Shown piece after piece: positions 33,644 through 41,197 of a DNA stretch of 64,000 bases. Source of the stretch: Sulfurivermis sp040755915 (lineage in GTDB: Bacteria; Pseudomonadota; Gammaproteobacteria; Thiohalomonadales; Thiohalomonadaceae). The notes beneath the pieces are model-generated. The model worked only from the letters and a program-made list of their open reading frames with translations. It made no database searches and was not told the origin of the DNA. The first letter of the stretch is position 1; each line of letters begins with the position of its first letter. The stretch lies in NCBI GenBank assembly GCA_040755915.1, contig JBFLWM010000020.1, positions 41,875-105,874 of the forward strand, read 5' to 3'. The translations under genes and the position numbers were made by a program.

Positions 33644-34789
33644 ATGAAGCCCGACTACGATCACAGCATCGTCAATCTCATGGCCAGCCTCGCTGGCGCG
33701 TGGGGCGGCGGCGACACCGGCTACGCGCCGCTGGCCGGGCTATCGCCGGACCGGCTGCGTGACCGTCCGGTAGCGTTGCTGCTCATCGACGGCCTGGGTG
33801 ATACGCTGCTGCAACAGTTCCCGGACAGCCATCTCGCCCGTGCGCGCATCGGCACACTCAGCTCGGTGCTGCCCTCCACCACCGCCAGCGCCATCACCAC
33901 CTTCGCCACCGGCGTGGCACCGCAACAGCACGCCATCACCGGCTGGCACATGTGGCTGCGCGAGCTGGGCAGCGTCGCCACCATCCTGCCCTTCGTGCCG
34001 CGCCACGGCGGCGCCACATACGACAGCGCCGGCTGGAGCCCGGCGCAGTTCATCGGTGCGCCGCCGCTGTACGATCGCATCAATGTTCCGACCACGGTGC
34101 TGAGTCCGTCGTGGATAGCCGACTCCGCCTACAGCCGCGCCACCGGCGGGCGGGCGCGTCGCCTCGGCTACGGCAGCATGGAAGACTTCTTCGCCAAACT
34201 GGTGACGCTGCTGGCCGATGGCCGGCCGCAGTATGTCTACGCCTACTGGACCGAACTGGACAGCCTGGCGCATGAACACGGCAGTGCCTCCCGCCAGGTG
34301 CGCGAGCACTTCCTCGCCCTGGACCGCGCCTTCGCCGCCGCCTGTGCCAGGTTGCGCGGCAGCGGTGCCCTGCTGCTCGGCTGCGCCGACCATGGCTTCG
34401 TCGACACCGACGATCAGTACACGCTGCATCTGGCCGACCATCCGCGCCTGGCCGACACGCTGGCAATACCGTTGTGCGGCGAACCGCGCACCGTATACTG
34501 CTACCTGCGCCCGGGCCGCGAGGCGGAGTTCCTGAGCTATGTGCGCGGGGAGCTGGGCCGGCAATGCGAAGCGGTGGCCAGTGCAGAGCTCCTGGCCGAG
34601 GGCTGGTTCGGCCACGGCATTCCGCACCCGCGCCTGCACGAGCGCATCGGCGACCATGTGCTGCTGATGAAGGAAAACCACGTGCTGCGCGATCGCCTGG
34701 CCAACGAAAAGCCGTTCCGCCAGCTCGGCGTGCATGGCGGTATCAGCAGCAGTGAAATGACGGTGCCGCTGCTGTATCGTGAACTGTGA
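33644..34789 (+). CDS. Alkaline-phosphatase-superfamily phosphodiesterase/pyrophosphatase
   Basis: The 381-residue protein has LLLIDGLGDTLL with the first metal Asp, the nucleophile Thr region LPSTTASAITTFATGVAPQQH, YAYWTELDSLAHEHG and GCADHGFVDTDD with the remaining metal ligands, the order seen in type I phosphodiesterase/nucleotide pyrophosphatase proteins. No signal peptide is seen, so it is probably cytoplasmic. The ATG at 33644 directly follows the barrel gene's stop. Substrate unknown. Confidence 0.88.
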   Translation: MKPDYDHSIVNLMASLAGAWGGGDTGYAPLAGLSPDRLRDRPVALLLIDGLGDTLLQQFPDSHLARARIGTLSSVLPSTTASAITTFATGVAPQQHAITGWHMWLRELGSVATILPFVPRHGGATYDSAGWSPAQFIGAPPLYDRINVPTTVLSPSWIADSAYSRATGGRARRLGYGSMEDFFAKLVTLLADGRPQYVYAYWTELDSLAHEHGSASRQVREHFLALDRAFAAACARLRGSGALLLGCADHGFVDTDDQYTLHLADHPRLADTLAIPLCGEPRTVYCYLRPGREAEFLSYVRGELGRQCEAVASAELLAEGWFGHGIPHPRLHERIGDHVLLMKENHVLRDRLANEKPFRQLGVHGGISSSEMTVPLLYREL

Positions 34790-34852
34790 TTGCCTGCACA
34801 GAATGCCCCCGGTCAGACCTTAACCTAGGCGACTCACCCGGACGCGAGAATC

Positions 34853-35458
34853 ATGGCCAGAACCCTCACCGCACGCCTGCACCAGACCGACGGCCCCAAT
34901 GGCATCCGTCTGTTCGAGGTGTTCGACCACCGCTTCCTGCGCGTGCGTCAGACCGTCGGCCCCAACACCCTGCGCGACTATGCCATGGATGTCGCCATCC
35001 TCGGCCCCACTGCGCGTACCGTCCAGCGCAATGACCGCCACTGGCTGTGGCTGGCGGCGGCGGCTGCCGGCGTCCTGCTGCTCAGCCTCCTGGTACTGTA
35101 CCTCGGCCAGGCCAGCCCGCTGCTGCTGCTGCCGCTCGCCGGGCTGCTGCTGGCGGCTGCCATCATCTGCGTCAACCAGTTCCTGCGCAGCCGGCGCCAG
35201 CTGCTGATCTTCGACAGCCGCTACGCCGCCGTGCCGCTGGTCGAGCTGCTCGTCAATCAGCCGGAGCCGGACAGCTATCAGGCCTTCGTCACCGGCCTTT
35301 GCGCCGACATCGAAGGCCTGGTGCGCGACAAGGGACTCAGTCCCGCCGACCTGCGCGCCGGCGAACTGCGCTCCCTGCGCAAGCTGCTGGAGCAGCAGGC
35401 CATCGACCTGCCGACCTACGAAGGCGCCAAGCAGAGCCTGCTCACCCAGGCCGGCTGA
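34853..35458 (+). CDS. Hypothetical membrane protein with SHOCT-like C-terminus
   Basis: The 201-residue product has a soluble N-terminal part, two TM helices (WLWLAAAAAGVLLLSLLVLYL and LLLLPLAGLLLAAAIICV, residues ~62-110) and a C-terminal helix pair ending LRKLLEQQAIDLPTYEGAKQ, which resembles SHOCT domains. Family and function are not known to me. It opens a run of short genes (SseB-like, PilZ, zinc ribbon). Confidence 0.75.
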   Translation: MARTLTARLHQTDGPNGIRLFEVFDHRFLRVRQTVGPNTLRDYAMDVAILGPTARTVQRNDRHWLWLAAAAAGVLLLSLLVLYLGQASPLLLLPLAGLLLAAAIICVNQFLRSRRQLLIFDSRYAAVPLVELLVNQPEPDSYQAFVTGLCADIEGLVRDKGLSPADLRAGELRSLRKLLEQQAIDLPTYEGAKQSLLTQAG

Positions 35459-35532
35459 GCGCCGGCAGGACTTGCCATCGGCGCGCCGATGGCCCACCCT
35501 TGCGCCATTCCCTGCAAATGACCGGCACAGGT

Positions 35533-35946
35533 ATGGAACAGGTATTCAGCCCGCAAAACGATCTCGAACGCCAGCTGCTCGCCGCCCAGGAGGGCCAGCT
35601 CGGCGAAGAGGAATTCATGCACGCCCTGCTCAGCGCACAGGTGTTCATGCCCATCCACGACAAGCACGGCATCGGCGGCCTGCAAAGCTCCAGGAGCGCC
35701 ACACCACTGACCCTGGACAGCGGCGCCGGCTTCGACGTCATCGTGCTGTTCACCAGCCCGGAACGCGCCAAGGACTTCGTCAAGGATTATCCCGGCTACG
35801 AGGGCGGCCTGCTGGCCGAGTTCACCTGGGTGCTGGAAAAGATGGGCAGCGGCCTCGGCCTGACCCTCAACCCGGGCTGGGAAGCCGGCCTCGACATGGA
35901 GCCGGAAACGGTACAGCAATTGCTGGCCGCGGGAGGCGAACAGTGA
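35533..35946 (+). CDS. SseB-like domain protein
   Basis: The product is about 137 residues (MEQVFSPQNDLERQLLAAQEG...). The order FSPQNDLE near the start, VFMPIHD, a strand with TLDSGAGFDVIVLFTSPERAKDF shortened here to FDVIVLFTSPERA, and GLTLNPGWEAGLDMEPETV matches the SseB N-terminal family, often found near secretion or regulatory genes. An ATG at 35518 would add five residues. Its stop overlaps the PilZ GTG start. Confidence 0.78.
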   Translation: MEQVFSPQNDLERQLLAAQEGQLGEEEFMHALLSAQVFMPIHDKHGIGGLQSSRSATPLTLDSGAGFDVIVLFTSPERAKDFVKDYPGYEGGLLAEFTWVLEKMGSGLGLTLNPGWEAGLDMEPETVQQLLAAGGEQ

Positions 35947-36221
35947 GCCGCGATCAGCGCCGCCACCCGCGCATCAACATCCAGATCGAAGTGGAGCTGA
36001 TCGCCCCCGAGATCGGCGCGCTCACCCTGCAGAGCGGCAACCTGAGCGACTCCGGCCTCTACCTCTGCGCCGACCAGTCCATGCCGCTGCAGATCGGCAG
36101 TGAGGTGTGCGTGCGCCTGAAGCAGGCGCTGGGTGACGGCGAGGCGCCGCTGGTCAAGGCGCGCGTGGTGCGCATCGAGGATCAGGGCATCGGCCTGCAC
36201 TTCCACGAGGACGCGGAGTAG
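35943..36221 (+). CDS. PilZ-domain c-di-GMP effector
   Basis: This 92-residue protein starts at a GTG overlapping the previous stop (GTGA). It has both PilZ binding motifs: RRHPR (RxxxR) near residue 6 and NLSDSG (N/DxSxxG) near residue 33, followed by the six-stranded barrel (LYLCADQSMPLQIGSEV, VRIEDQGIGLHFHE). It should bind c-di-GMP and act as a stand-alone effector. A diguanylate cyclase is encoded 6 kb upstream. Confidence 0.9.
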   Translation: MSRDQRRHPRINIQIEVELIAPEIGALTLQSGNLSDSGLYLCADQSMPLQIGSEVCVRLKQALGDGEAPLVKARVVRIEDQGIGLHFHEDAE

Positions 36222-36418
36222 TGAGCGGGCAACAGCCGGTCAAGTGTCTCTACTGCGGTGGCGACGTGCCCGCCGAGAGTGCCGACTGCCCCCACTGCGG
36301 CGCCCCCTCCCACTTCCAGCAGCAAGGCGAAAACCCGCGCCGCCAGCGCCGCTTTCTCATCTTCGTCATCCTCGTCGCCCTGTTCTGCGCGGCGATGATT
36401 GTGTATCTGCCCAGGTGA
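36221..36418 (+). CDS. Zinc-ribbon single-TM protein
   Basis: This 65-residue product has a zinc ribbon (CLYCGGDVPAESADCPHCG, two CxxC pairs) at residues 9-27 and a C-terminal TM helix (FLIFVILVALFCAAMIVYL). Its GTG start shares one base with the PilZ stop. The function is unknown; the four-gene block suggests a common role. Confidence 0.72.
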   Translation: MSGQQPVKCLYCGGDVPAESADCPHCGAPSHFQQQGENPRRQRRFLIFVILVALFCAAMIVYLPR

Positions 36419-36424
36419 GGCAGA

Positions 36425-36489
36425 TGCAGGAGCCCGCTCCGCGGGCGAATGGCCCCCGACACATACGCCGAGAGGACTCGGCTCCTGCA
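36425..36489. repeat. REP-like inverted repeat
   Basis: Arms TGCAGGAGCC (36425-36434) and GGCTCCTGCA (36480-36489) flank a GC-rich centre that has its own CCCGC/GCGGG hairpin. The GYAGGAGC...GCGA pattern matches the larger element at 42517-42597, so the two look like members of one dispersed repeat family. Confidence 0.65.
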
Positions 36490-36512
36490 ATTTGGATGCA
36501 AGGGAGGACACC

Positions 36513-37352
36513 ATGCGTAACCTGTACACCATTCCGTTGCTGGCATTCCTGCTGAGTGGCGCCGCCGTGGCGCAGGAACAGGCCCGTACCCTGCCTCTGC
36601 CGCCGGATTCGCTGGCACAGTGGTATCCGCCGGCCAACCAGCGCCAGGTGTGGCTGCACACCATGTTCTCCCTGCGCCGCTCCATGCAGGCGGTGGGCGA
36701 ATACAACACCCTCGGCGACCACCCGCGCGCCGCGCGCTGGGCCGAGCGATTCGCCAGGGACTACAAGCGCCTCGCCGAGATGGTGCCGGAGTGGAAGGAC
36801 GAGATCGAGCATGAGCAGGCCGACAGGCTGGTGGCCGCCGCGAAGCAGGGCGATGCCAGCGGTGTCAACAGCGCCCTCAACCGCCTCGGCACCAGCTGCC
36901 GCTCCTGCCACAACGAAAACCGCGCCATCGTCACCCTCATCTACCGCATGCCGGACTACAAGGACGTGATGGTGGAAAACAGCGACACCATGGAAGAGGT
37001 GGCGTATCCGCAGCACATGGAGCGGCTGGGCACGCTGATGAACCGCGTGAAGATCGCCCAGGAGGACGGCCGCCACGCCGTGGCGCAGGAGGCCGGCAGC
37101 GCCTTCATCGCCGGCGTGAAGGATCTCGCCGCCAGCTGCGGCGCCTGCCACAAGGACGACGCGCCGCGCGAACGCATCTTCGGCCCGGCCATCCAGCAGG
37201 CCCTGGTCAAGCTGGACGGCGAACTGCAGCAGAACAACCGCAAGGGCACCGACGAGGCCCTCGGCACCCTCGGCGCCTACGCCTGCGGCCGCTGCCACAG
37301 CATCCACAAGAACAGCGCCGAACTGCGCCGCGCCCTGCTGCCGCGCGACTAG
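36513..37352 (+). CDS. Tri-haem c-type cytochrome
   Basis: The 279-residue protein has a signal peptide (residues 1-20, cut near AVAQE) and three CxxCH sites: CRSCH (~129), CGACH (~208) and CGRCH (~258). The first two each follow a set of amphipathic helices (LHTMFSLRRSMQAVGEYN; HMERLGTLMNRVKIAQED) with CxxCH near the end of the last helix, as in cytochrome c'/c556-type four-helix bundles, so it may be a duplicated bundle with an added third haem. It would act as a periplasmic electron carrier or sensor. Not part of a known complex here. Confidence 0.85.
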   Translation: MRNLYTIPLLAFLLSGAAVAQEQARTLPLPPDSLAQWYPPANQRQVWLHTMFSLRRSMQAVGEYNTLGDHPRAARWAERFARDYKRLAEMVPEWKDEIEHEQADRLVAAAKQGDASGVNSALNRLGTSCRSCHNENRAIVTLIYRMPDYKDVMVENSDTMEEVAYPQHMERLGTLMNRVKIAQEDGRHAVAQEAGSAFIAGVKDLAASCGACHKDDAPRERIFGPAIQQALVKLDGELQQNNRKGTDEALGTLGAYACGRCHSIHKNSAELRRALLPRD

Positions 37353-37455
37353 GGTGCATCGTGGGATGCCTGGCCTGCCGGGCGATTGCGGCCTGTCCCC
37401 TGCGAAGCGGCAACCCGGTACGAACACACCGGCGGAAATCACAAGGAGGAAGCAA

Positions 37456-38655
37456 ATGCGCCATGGAAGGATGTCCGGACCGAAGCGGTTTGCATATCAA
37501 GCGGTATTCTCAACGACCATCATCGCGGCAGCACTGTTTGCAGCGGCACCTGTCCGGGCTGCGAGTTTTGACTGTGCCAAGGCGACGACCACGGTAGAAA
37601 AACTGATTTGTAGCGAGCCGGAGCTCTCCGCCCTGGACGAGCAGTTGAGCAAGGCCTATGCCGGGGCGAAGGAAGCCGCCGGTTCATCCCAGGCGTTGAT
37701 AGCGGAGCAACGCCGTTGGCTTGCCGAGCGGAACCGGTGTGCCGACACCGCCTGCACCAAGAACGCCTATACGGCACGCCTTGCCCAGTTGCAGCCGATG
37801 GGAGGTGAAGCCGTTGCGCAAGAGGCGGCAACGCCATCGGAACACCTGGAACCCTGGCAGGCCGCCTGCCCCGCGCCGAACATCGACTGGCGCAACTACG
37901 AGTGGACCATCATCGTCGGCAACGGCTGGACGGCCTGCGAGGAAATGCTCGGCTATCTGCGGTCGCGGCCGAAAGACCAGCCGCCTGCGGTATGCCCCGA
38001 TGAGCGCCTGCCGCCCAATGGCAACTGGACACGCCCGGACTGGAAGGAGCCGCCGGAGCCATTGCGCTCGGAGCTGCTCAGGGATTTGGCAGCGCATGGG
38101 CAGAAGAGCCAGACACCCAGGACCGTCCGAATCGCGCACATCGATATCACCCGCGATGGTGAAAATGAAATGCTGCTGCTCTATGGTGATTCCGCTGACC
38201 ACAGCGAAAAGGCCTGTCGGGATTCGGCCCGATGCGCACGGGTCGAGGGCTCGCTTGCCGGATATGTTTCGCTCCGAGGAGGTAATTTTTACAACAAGCT
38301 ATATGCGATGAACGACGAGGGAACCGCCATTGATTGGGGGCGCTCCGCCTTGCTCAAATATGGCGAACTGGTCTACTACAAGGGAAACCCCTACTGGCTG
38401 ACAAACCCAAATTGGTCGCAGAAGTCCCATGATAATTTCGACAAGTTAAAGTTCGGTTTCGATCCAAACGACCCCTATGCCGCCATATTTCGTTTGGCAC
38501 CGCTGGCTTTTGGAAGCCAGGGGTTGCATAGGAAGCTGATGGACCCTGTAGATTTCTCGAGGGCAGTACGGGTCACGGCGCTCGAAAGTGCTACCTGTTA
38601 TTTCGGCTACTTTCACCGCGACAACCTGAAACAGAATCCGCCCAAAAGGAGATAG
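37456..38655 (+). CDS. Secreted protein with LprI-type N-terminal domain (DUF1311)
   Basis: The 399-residue product has a signal peptide (to about residue 35) and then FDCAKATTTVEKLICSEPEL, LDEQLSKAYAGA and RWLAERNRCADTACTKNAY, the Cys-rich lysozyme-inhibitor LprI N-terminal domain. The remaining 270 residues, with several more Cys, are not recognised. AAGGAGGA precedes the ATG. The 3' half (about 38160-38655) is visibly richer in A+T than flanking genes, which suggests a different origin. Confidence 0.75.
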   Translation: MRHGRMSGPKRFAYQAVFSTTIIAAALFAAAPVRAASFDCAKATTTVEKLICSEPELSALDEQLSKAYAGAKEAAGSSQALIAEQRRWLAERNRCADTACTKNAYTARLAQLQPMGGEAVAQEAATPSEHLEPWQAACPAPNIDWRNYEWTIIVGNGWTACEEMLGYLRSRPKDQPPAVCPDERLPPNGNWTRPDWKEPPEPLRSELLRDLAAHGQKSQTPRTVRIAHIDITRDGENEMLLLYGDSADHSEKACRDSARCARVEGSLAGYVSLRGGNFYNKLYAMNDEGTAIDWGRSALLKYGELVYYKGNPYWLTNPNWSQKSHDNFDKLKFGFDPNDPYAAIFRLAPLAFGSQGLHRKLMDPVDFSRAVRVTALESATCYFGYFHRDNLKQNPPKRR

Positions 38656-38780
38656 CGGCATCGGGGCCAGGGTCTGGTCTTTCTCTCCAGCGAGGGCGAT
38701 GGATTCGGCCCCCCGCCACGCGCCGGCCGCCTTGTTGGTCATCGGTGATGAGGAAGGGGTAACGGGAGCCGGCAATTCAT

Positions 38781-39149
38781 TCAGCGCAGCGCCGCCTCCA
38801 GTGCCGCCGCGTCGACCGGCTGCGGCAGGGCGGTGAAGTGGGAGAAGCGCTGGCACAGGCGGTTGAACTGCTCCTGCTCGGCCGGCTGGTAGAACACCAC
38901 CATGCGCGTCGCCGGCATCTGCTGCAGCGTGGCCAGCACCGACTCCAGCCAGCCGGTGCGATCGCGGAAGTCCGGCATGTAATTGAACTCCGCCACCACC
39001 GCCGCCGGGCGGTGCGTCTTCAGATAGCTGATCGCCTTGCGCCCGGAGGTCACCACCTCCACTGCATAACCGAGGGAACGGTACAGCGGCGTGAAGTCGG
39101 GATAGCCGCCCAGCTCGACAATCATCAGCAGTTGCCTGTTTTCAGTCAT
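38781..39149 (-). CDS. Orphan receiver-like (pseudo-receiver) protein
   Basis: The 122-residue product has the alternating beta/alpha order of a response-regulator receiver (LLMIVELGG, YAVEVVTSGRKAISYL, AAVVAEFNYMPDF, RMVVFYQPAE, FTALPQPVDAAAL). The usual phospho-acceptor Asp is replaced by Glu (VVAEFNYMP versus VLLDLNMP), the early acidic pair is absent, and the Lys of the K-P motif is Gln. If the alignment is right it cannot be phosphorylated and may be fixed in one state. No output domain. A palindrome lies 67 bp upstream. Confidence 0.65.
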   Translation of the reverse strand: MTENRQLLMIVELGGYPDFTPLYRSLGYAVEVVTSGRKAISYLKTHRPAAVVAEFNYMPDFRDRTGWLESVLATLQQMPATRMVVFYQPAEQEQFNRLCQRFSHFTALPQPVDAAALEAALR

Positions 39150-39215
39150 GGTCCTGTCCTGTGCAGGGCGTCAGTATAACGACCACCCCCTTCTCCCGCA
39201 CAAACCGCAGGCTTA

Positions 39216-39229
39216 TTGCGTTAACGCAA
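39216..39229. promoter_or_regulatory. 14-bp perfect palindrome, possible operator
   Basis: TTGCGTTAACGCAA is a perfect palindrome in the 279-bp divergent region between the receiver-like gene (minus) and the RRM gene (plus). Two GGCGCGCC palindromes lie at 39242-39249 and 39339-39346. The spacer is otherwise without a gene. The cognate regulator is unknown. Confidence 0.45.
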
Positions 39230-39428
39230 ATCATTGAATCTGGCGCGCCATCGTTGGAGAATGGCAGCGAGTCCCGGCCGTCCACACCGGCCGCAGAGCT
39301 CCCGGCCCAGGCGCACGCCGACGACATAACACAATAACGGCGCGCCGCATTTTTTCCTGCATCGTCACGTCCCCTGCGGACATGGCCGGTCTTTGCCATA
39401 ACCACTACAAAAAAGGATATTCGACACC

Positions 39429-39914
39429 ATGAAACTTCGTTTTCCGTCTGCTTCCGCCTATGGCGCCGCGCTGATCCTCGCCGCGGTACTTGCCGTGTCG
39501 GGCTATGTCCTGTTCCCTGTCCTGGCACTGGAACTCGGCGGTGCCGCGCTGTTCGCCCTGGGCATCGCCATCGGCGCCGTGCTCGCCGTCCCGCTCGCGG
39601 GCCTGCGCCTGGAGGCCGGTCCGGCGCGCGCCGCGGACAGCGGCGAAACCCGCTCCATCTTCGTCGGCAACCTGGCCTACCGCGCCTCCAAGGACGAGCT
39701 GGAACAGCTGTTCGGCCAGTATGGCGTGGTGCGTTCCGTGCGCATCATGACCGATCGCATGACGCGCCGGCCGCGCGGCTTCGGCTTCGTGGAGATGGAG
39801 GCCAACGGCGCCCTCGCCGCCATCAAGGCCCTCGACGGCAAGGAACTCCACGGCCGCCAGCTCAAGGTCAACGAGGGCAACGAGCGCCGGCCGCGGGAGA
39901 GCCAGGCGGCCTGA
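39429..39914 (+). CDS. Membrane-anchored RRM RNA-binding protein
   Basis: The 161-residue product has two predicted TM helices at residues ~10-56 (YGAALILAAVLAVSGYVLF and ALELGGAALFALGIAIGAVL), then a full RRM at ~75-150 with RNP2 SIFVGNLAY and RNP1 RGFGFVEM, and a short Arg/Glu tail. Bacterial RRM proteins are usually small and soluble; this one is tethered. The RNP aromatic residues needed for RNA stacking are present. Its RNA targets are unknown. Confidence 0.87.
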   Translation: MKLRFPSASAYGAALILAAVLAVSGYVLFPVLALELGGAALFALGIAIGAVLAVPLAGLRLEAGPARAADSGETRSIFVGNLAYRASKDELEQLFGQYGVVRSVRIMTDRMTRRPRGFGFVEMEANGALAAIKALDGKELHGRQLKVNEGNERRPRESQAA

Positions 39915-39960
39915 GCGGCCGGGAGATTCTGTCCCCGCGCTTCCCGCTATACTGCCGGCC

Positions 39961-40734
39961 ATGTGGAGCCTGCGTGACTGGCGCCGCCGGCGCACACTGG
40001 CGCGCCACCCCATCCCCGATGCGCTGTGGCAGGCGGCAACCCGCCGCCTGCCCGTCAATGCCGCCCTCACGCCCGCTGAGCAGGCGCGCCTGCGCGAACA
40101 GGCTACCCTGCTGCTCGCCGCCAAAACCATCAGCGGCGCCGGCGGCAGCGAGCCCGATGACGCCATGCGCGTGCACATCGCCGCCCTCGCCGCACTGCCC
40201 CTGCTCGGGCTCGACCTCGACTGGTACGACAACTGGCACGAAATCGTCGTCTACCCGGACACCTTCGTGCAGGAGCACGAATGGGAGGACGAGTTCGGCG
40301 TCATGCACCGCGAGCGGCGCGCCCTGGACGGCGAGTCCTGGCTGCAGGGACCGGTGGTGCTGGCCTGGCCGGAGATCGAGGCCAGCGGCCAGGGCAGCGG
40401 CTTCAATCTCGTCATCCACGAAATCGCCCACAAGCTGGACATGCTGAACGGCGACGCCAACGGCCATCCGCCGCTGCAGCGCGGCATGAGCAACGCCGAC
40501 TGGAATGCCGCCTTCAGCGCCGCCTACGCGGACATGGTGCGGCGCGACGAGGCCGGACTCGATACGCCGCTGGATCCCTACGCCGCCGATGCGCCGGAGG
40601 AGTTTTTCGCCGTGGCCAGCGAGGCCTTCTTCGAAACCCCGGCGCAACTGCACGCCGCCTATCCCGCGGTGTATGAGCAACTGTGCCTGTTCTATCGCCG
40701 CGACCCGCTGGCCCGCCCTAGCGCCGCCGGTTGA
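39961..40734 (+). CDS. mtfA: MtfA-like zinc metallopeptidase
   Basis: The 257-residue product has the MtfA/DgsA core: VYPDTFVQEHEWEDEFG, SWLQGPVVLAWPEI and the metal motif HEIAHKLDMLNG (HExxH at residue ~153), then FFETPAQLHAAYP and YEQLCLFYRRDP. In E. coli MtfA is a peptidase that binds the glucose repressor Mlc. A TATACT at 39948-39953 ends only seven bases before the ATG, so the message may be nearly leaderless. The 3' end overlaps the converging membrane gene by 17 bp. Confidence 0.9.
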   Translation: MWSLRDWRRRRTLARHPIPDALWQAATRRLPVNAALTPAEQARLREQATLLLAAKTISGAGGSEPDDAMRVHIAALAALPLLGLDLDWYDNWHEIVVYPDTFVQEHEWEDEFGVMHRERRALDGESWLQGPVVLAWPEIEASGQGSGFNLVIHEIAHKLDMLNGDANGHPPLQRGMSNADWNAAFSAAYADMVRRDEAGLDTPLDPYAADAPEEFFAVASEAFFETPAQLHAAYPAVYEQLCLFYRRDPLARPSAAG

Positions 40735-41107
40735 GGCGGTAAAACAGATACGGCGCGACGGCAAGCCACAGCAGCAGCAGGGGCCACAGCCGCCCGCGCG
40801 ACAGATCGTAATTGGCCCACAGCTCCGCCCAGGGATGGCCGGCGCCATAGTGGAAGAACAGGAGCTCGAAGGCCACCGTGGCCGCCATCCAGGCGATGCC
40901 GACCCGCCAGGCCTGCCGCGCGGAACCGAACGGCCAACGCCGCGCCACCCAGCCGATCACGGCACCGAGCAGCACCGCCGCGCAGAGCGTGGACACCTGC
41001 TGGGCCGGCAATGCGGGCAGCCAGCGGCCATAGGTAAAATCGCGCACGCTGCCATTGGCCACCGCCAGCAGCAGCATCACCAGCCACGCCACGGCATATC
41101 GCCCCAT
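40718..41107 (-). CDS. Hypothetical four-TM membrane protein
   Basis: The 129-residue product begins at ATG 41107 (MGRYAVAWLVMLLLAVANG) and has about four hydrophobic segments, the last WPLLLLWLAVAPYLFYRL, with a basic RRR end. Longer versions of this frame upstream are antisense to ndh and not supported. No family recognised. It converges with and overlaps mtfA. Confidence 0.7.
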   Translation of the reverse strand: MGRYAVAWLVMLLLAVANGSVRDFTYGRWLPALPAQQVSTLCAAVLLGAVIGWVARRWPFGSARQAWRVGIAWMAATVAFELLFFHYGAGHPWAELWANYDLSRGRLWPLLLLWLAVAPYLFYRLNRRR

Positions 41108-41197
41108 GAACCCTCCTCGTGTCCCGCCCCGGCGGTCAGTAGGCAGCCGCCGGTTGCGGGGTGTACCCTTGCGCCAATAACAACGATGGTACAAACC

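Noticed and set aside
38656..38780. Continuation or broken part of the LprI-domain gene
   Set aside because: The stop at 38655 is clean and the following 125 bp show no homologous frame that I can recognise.
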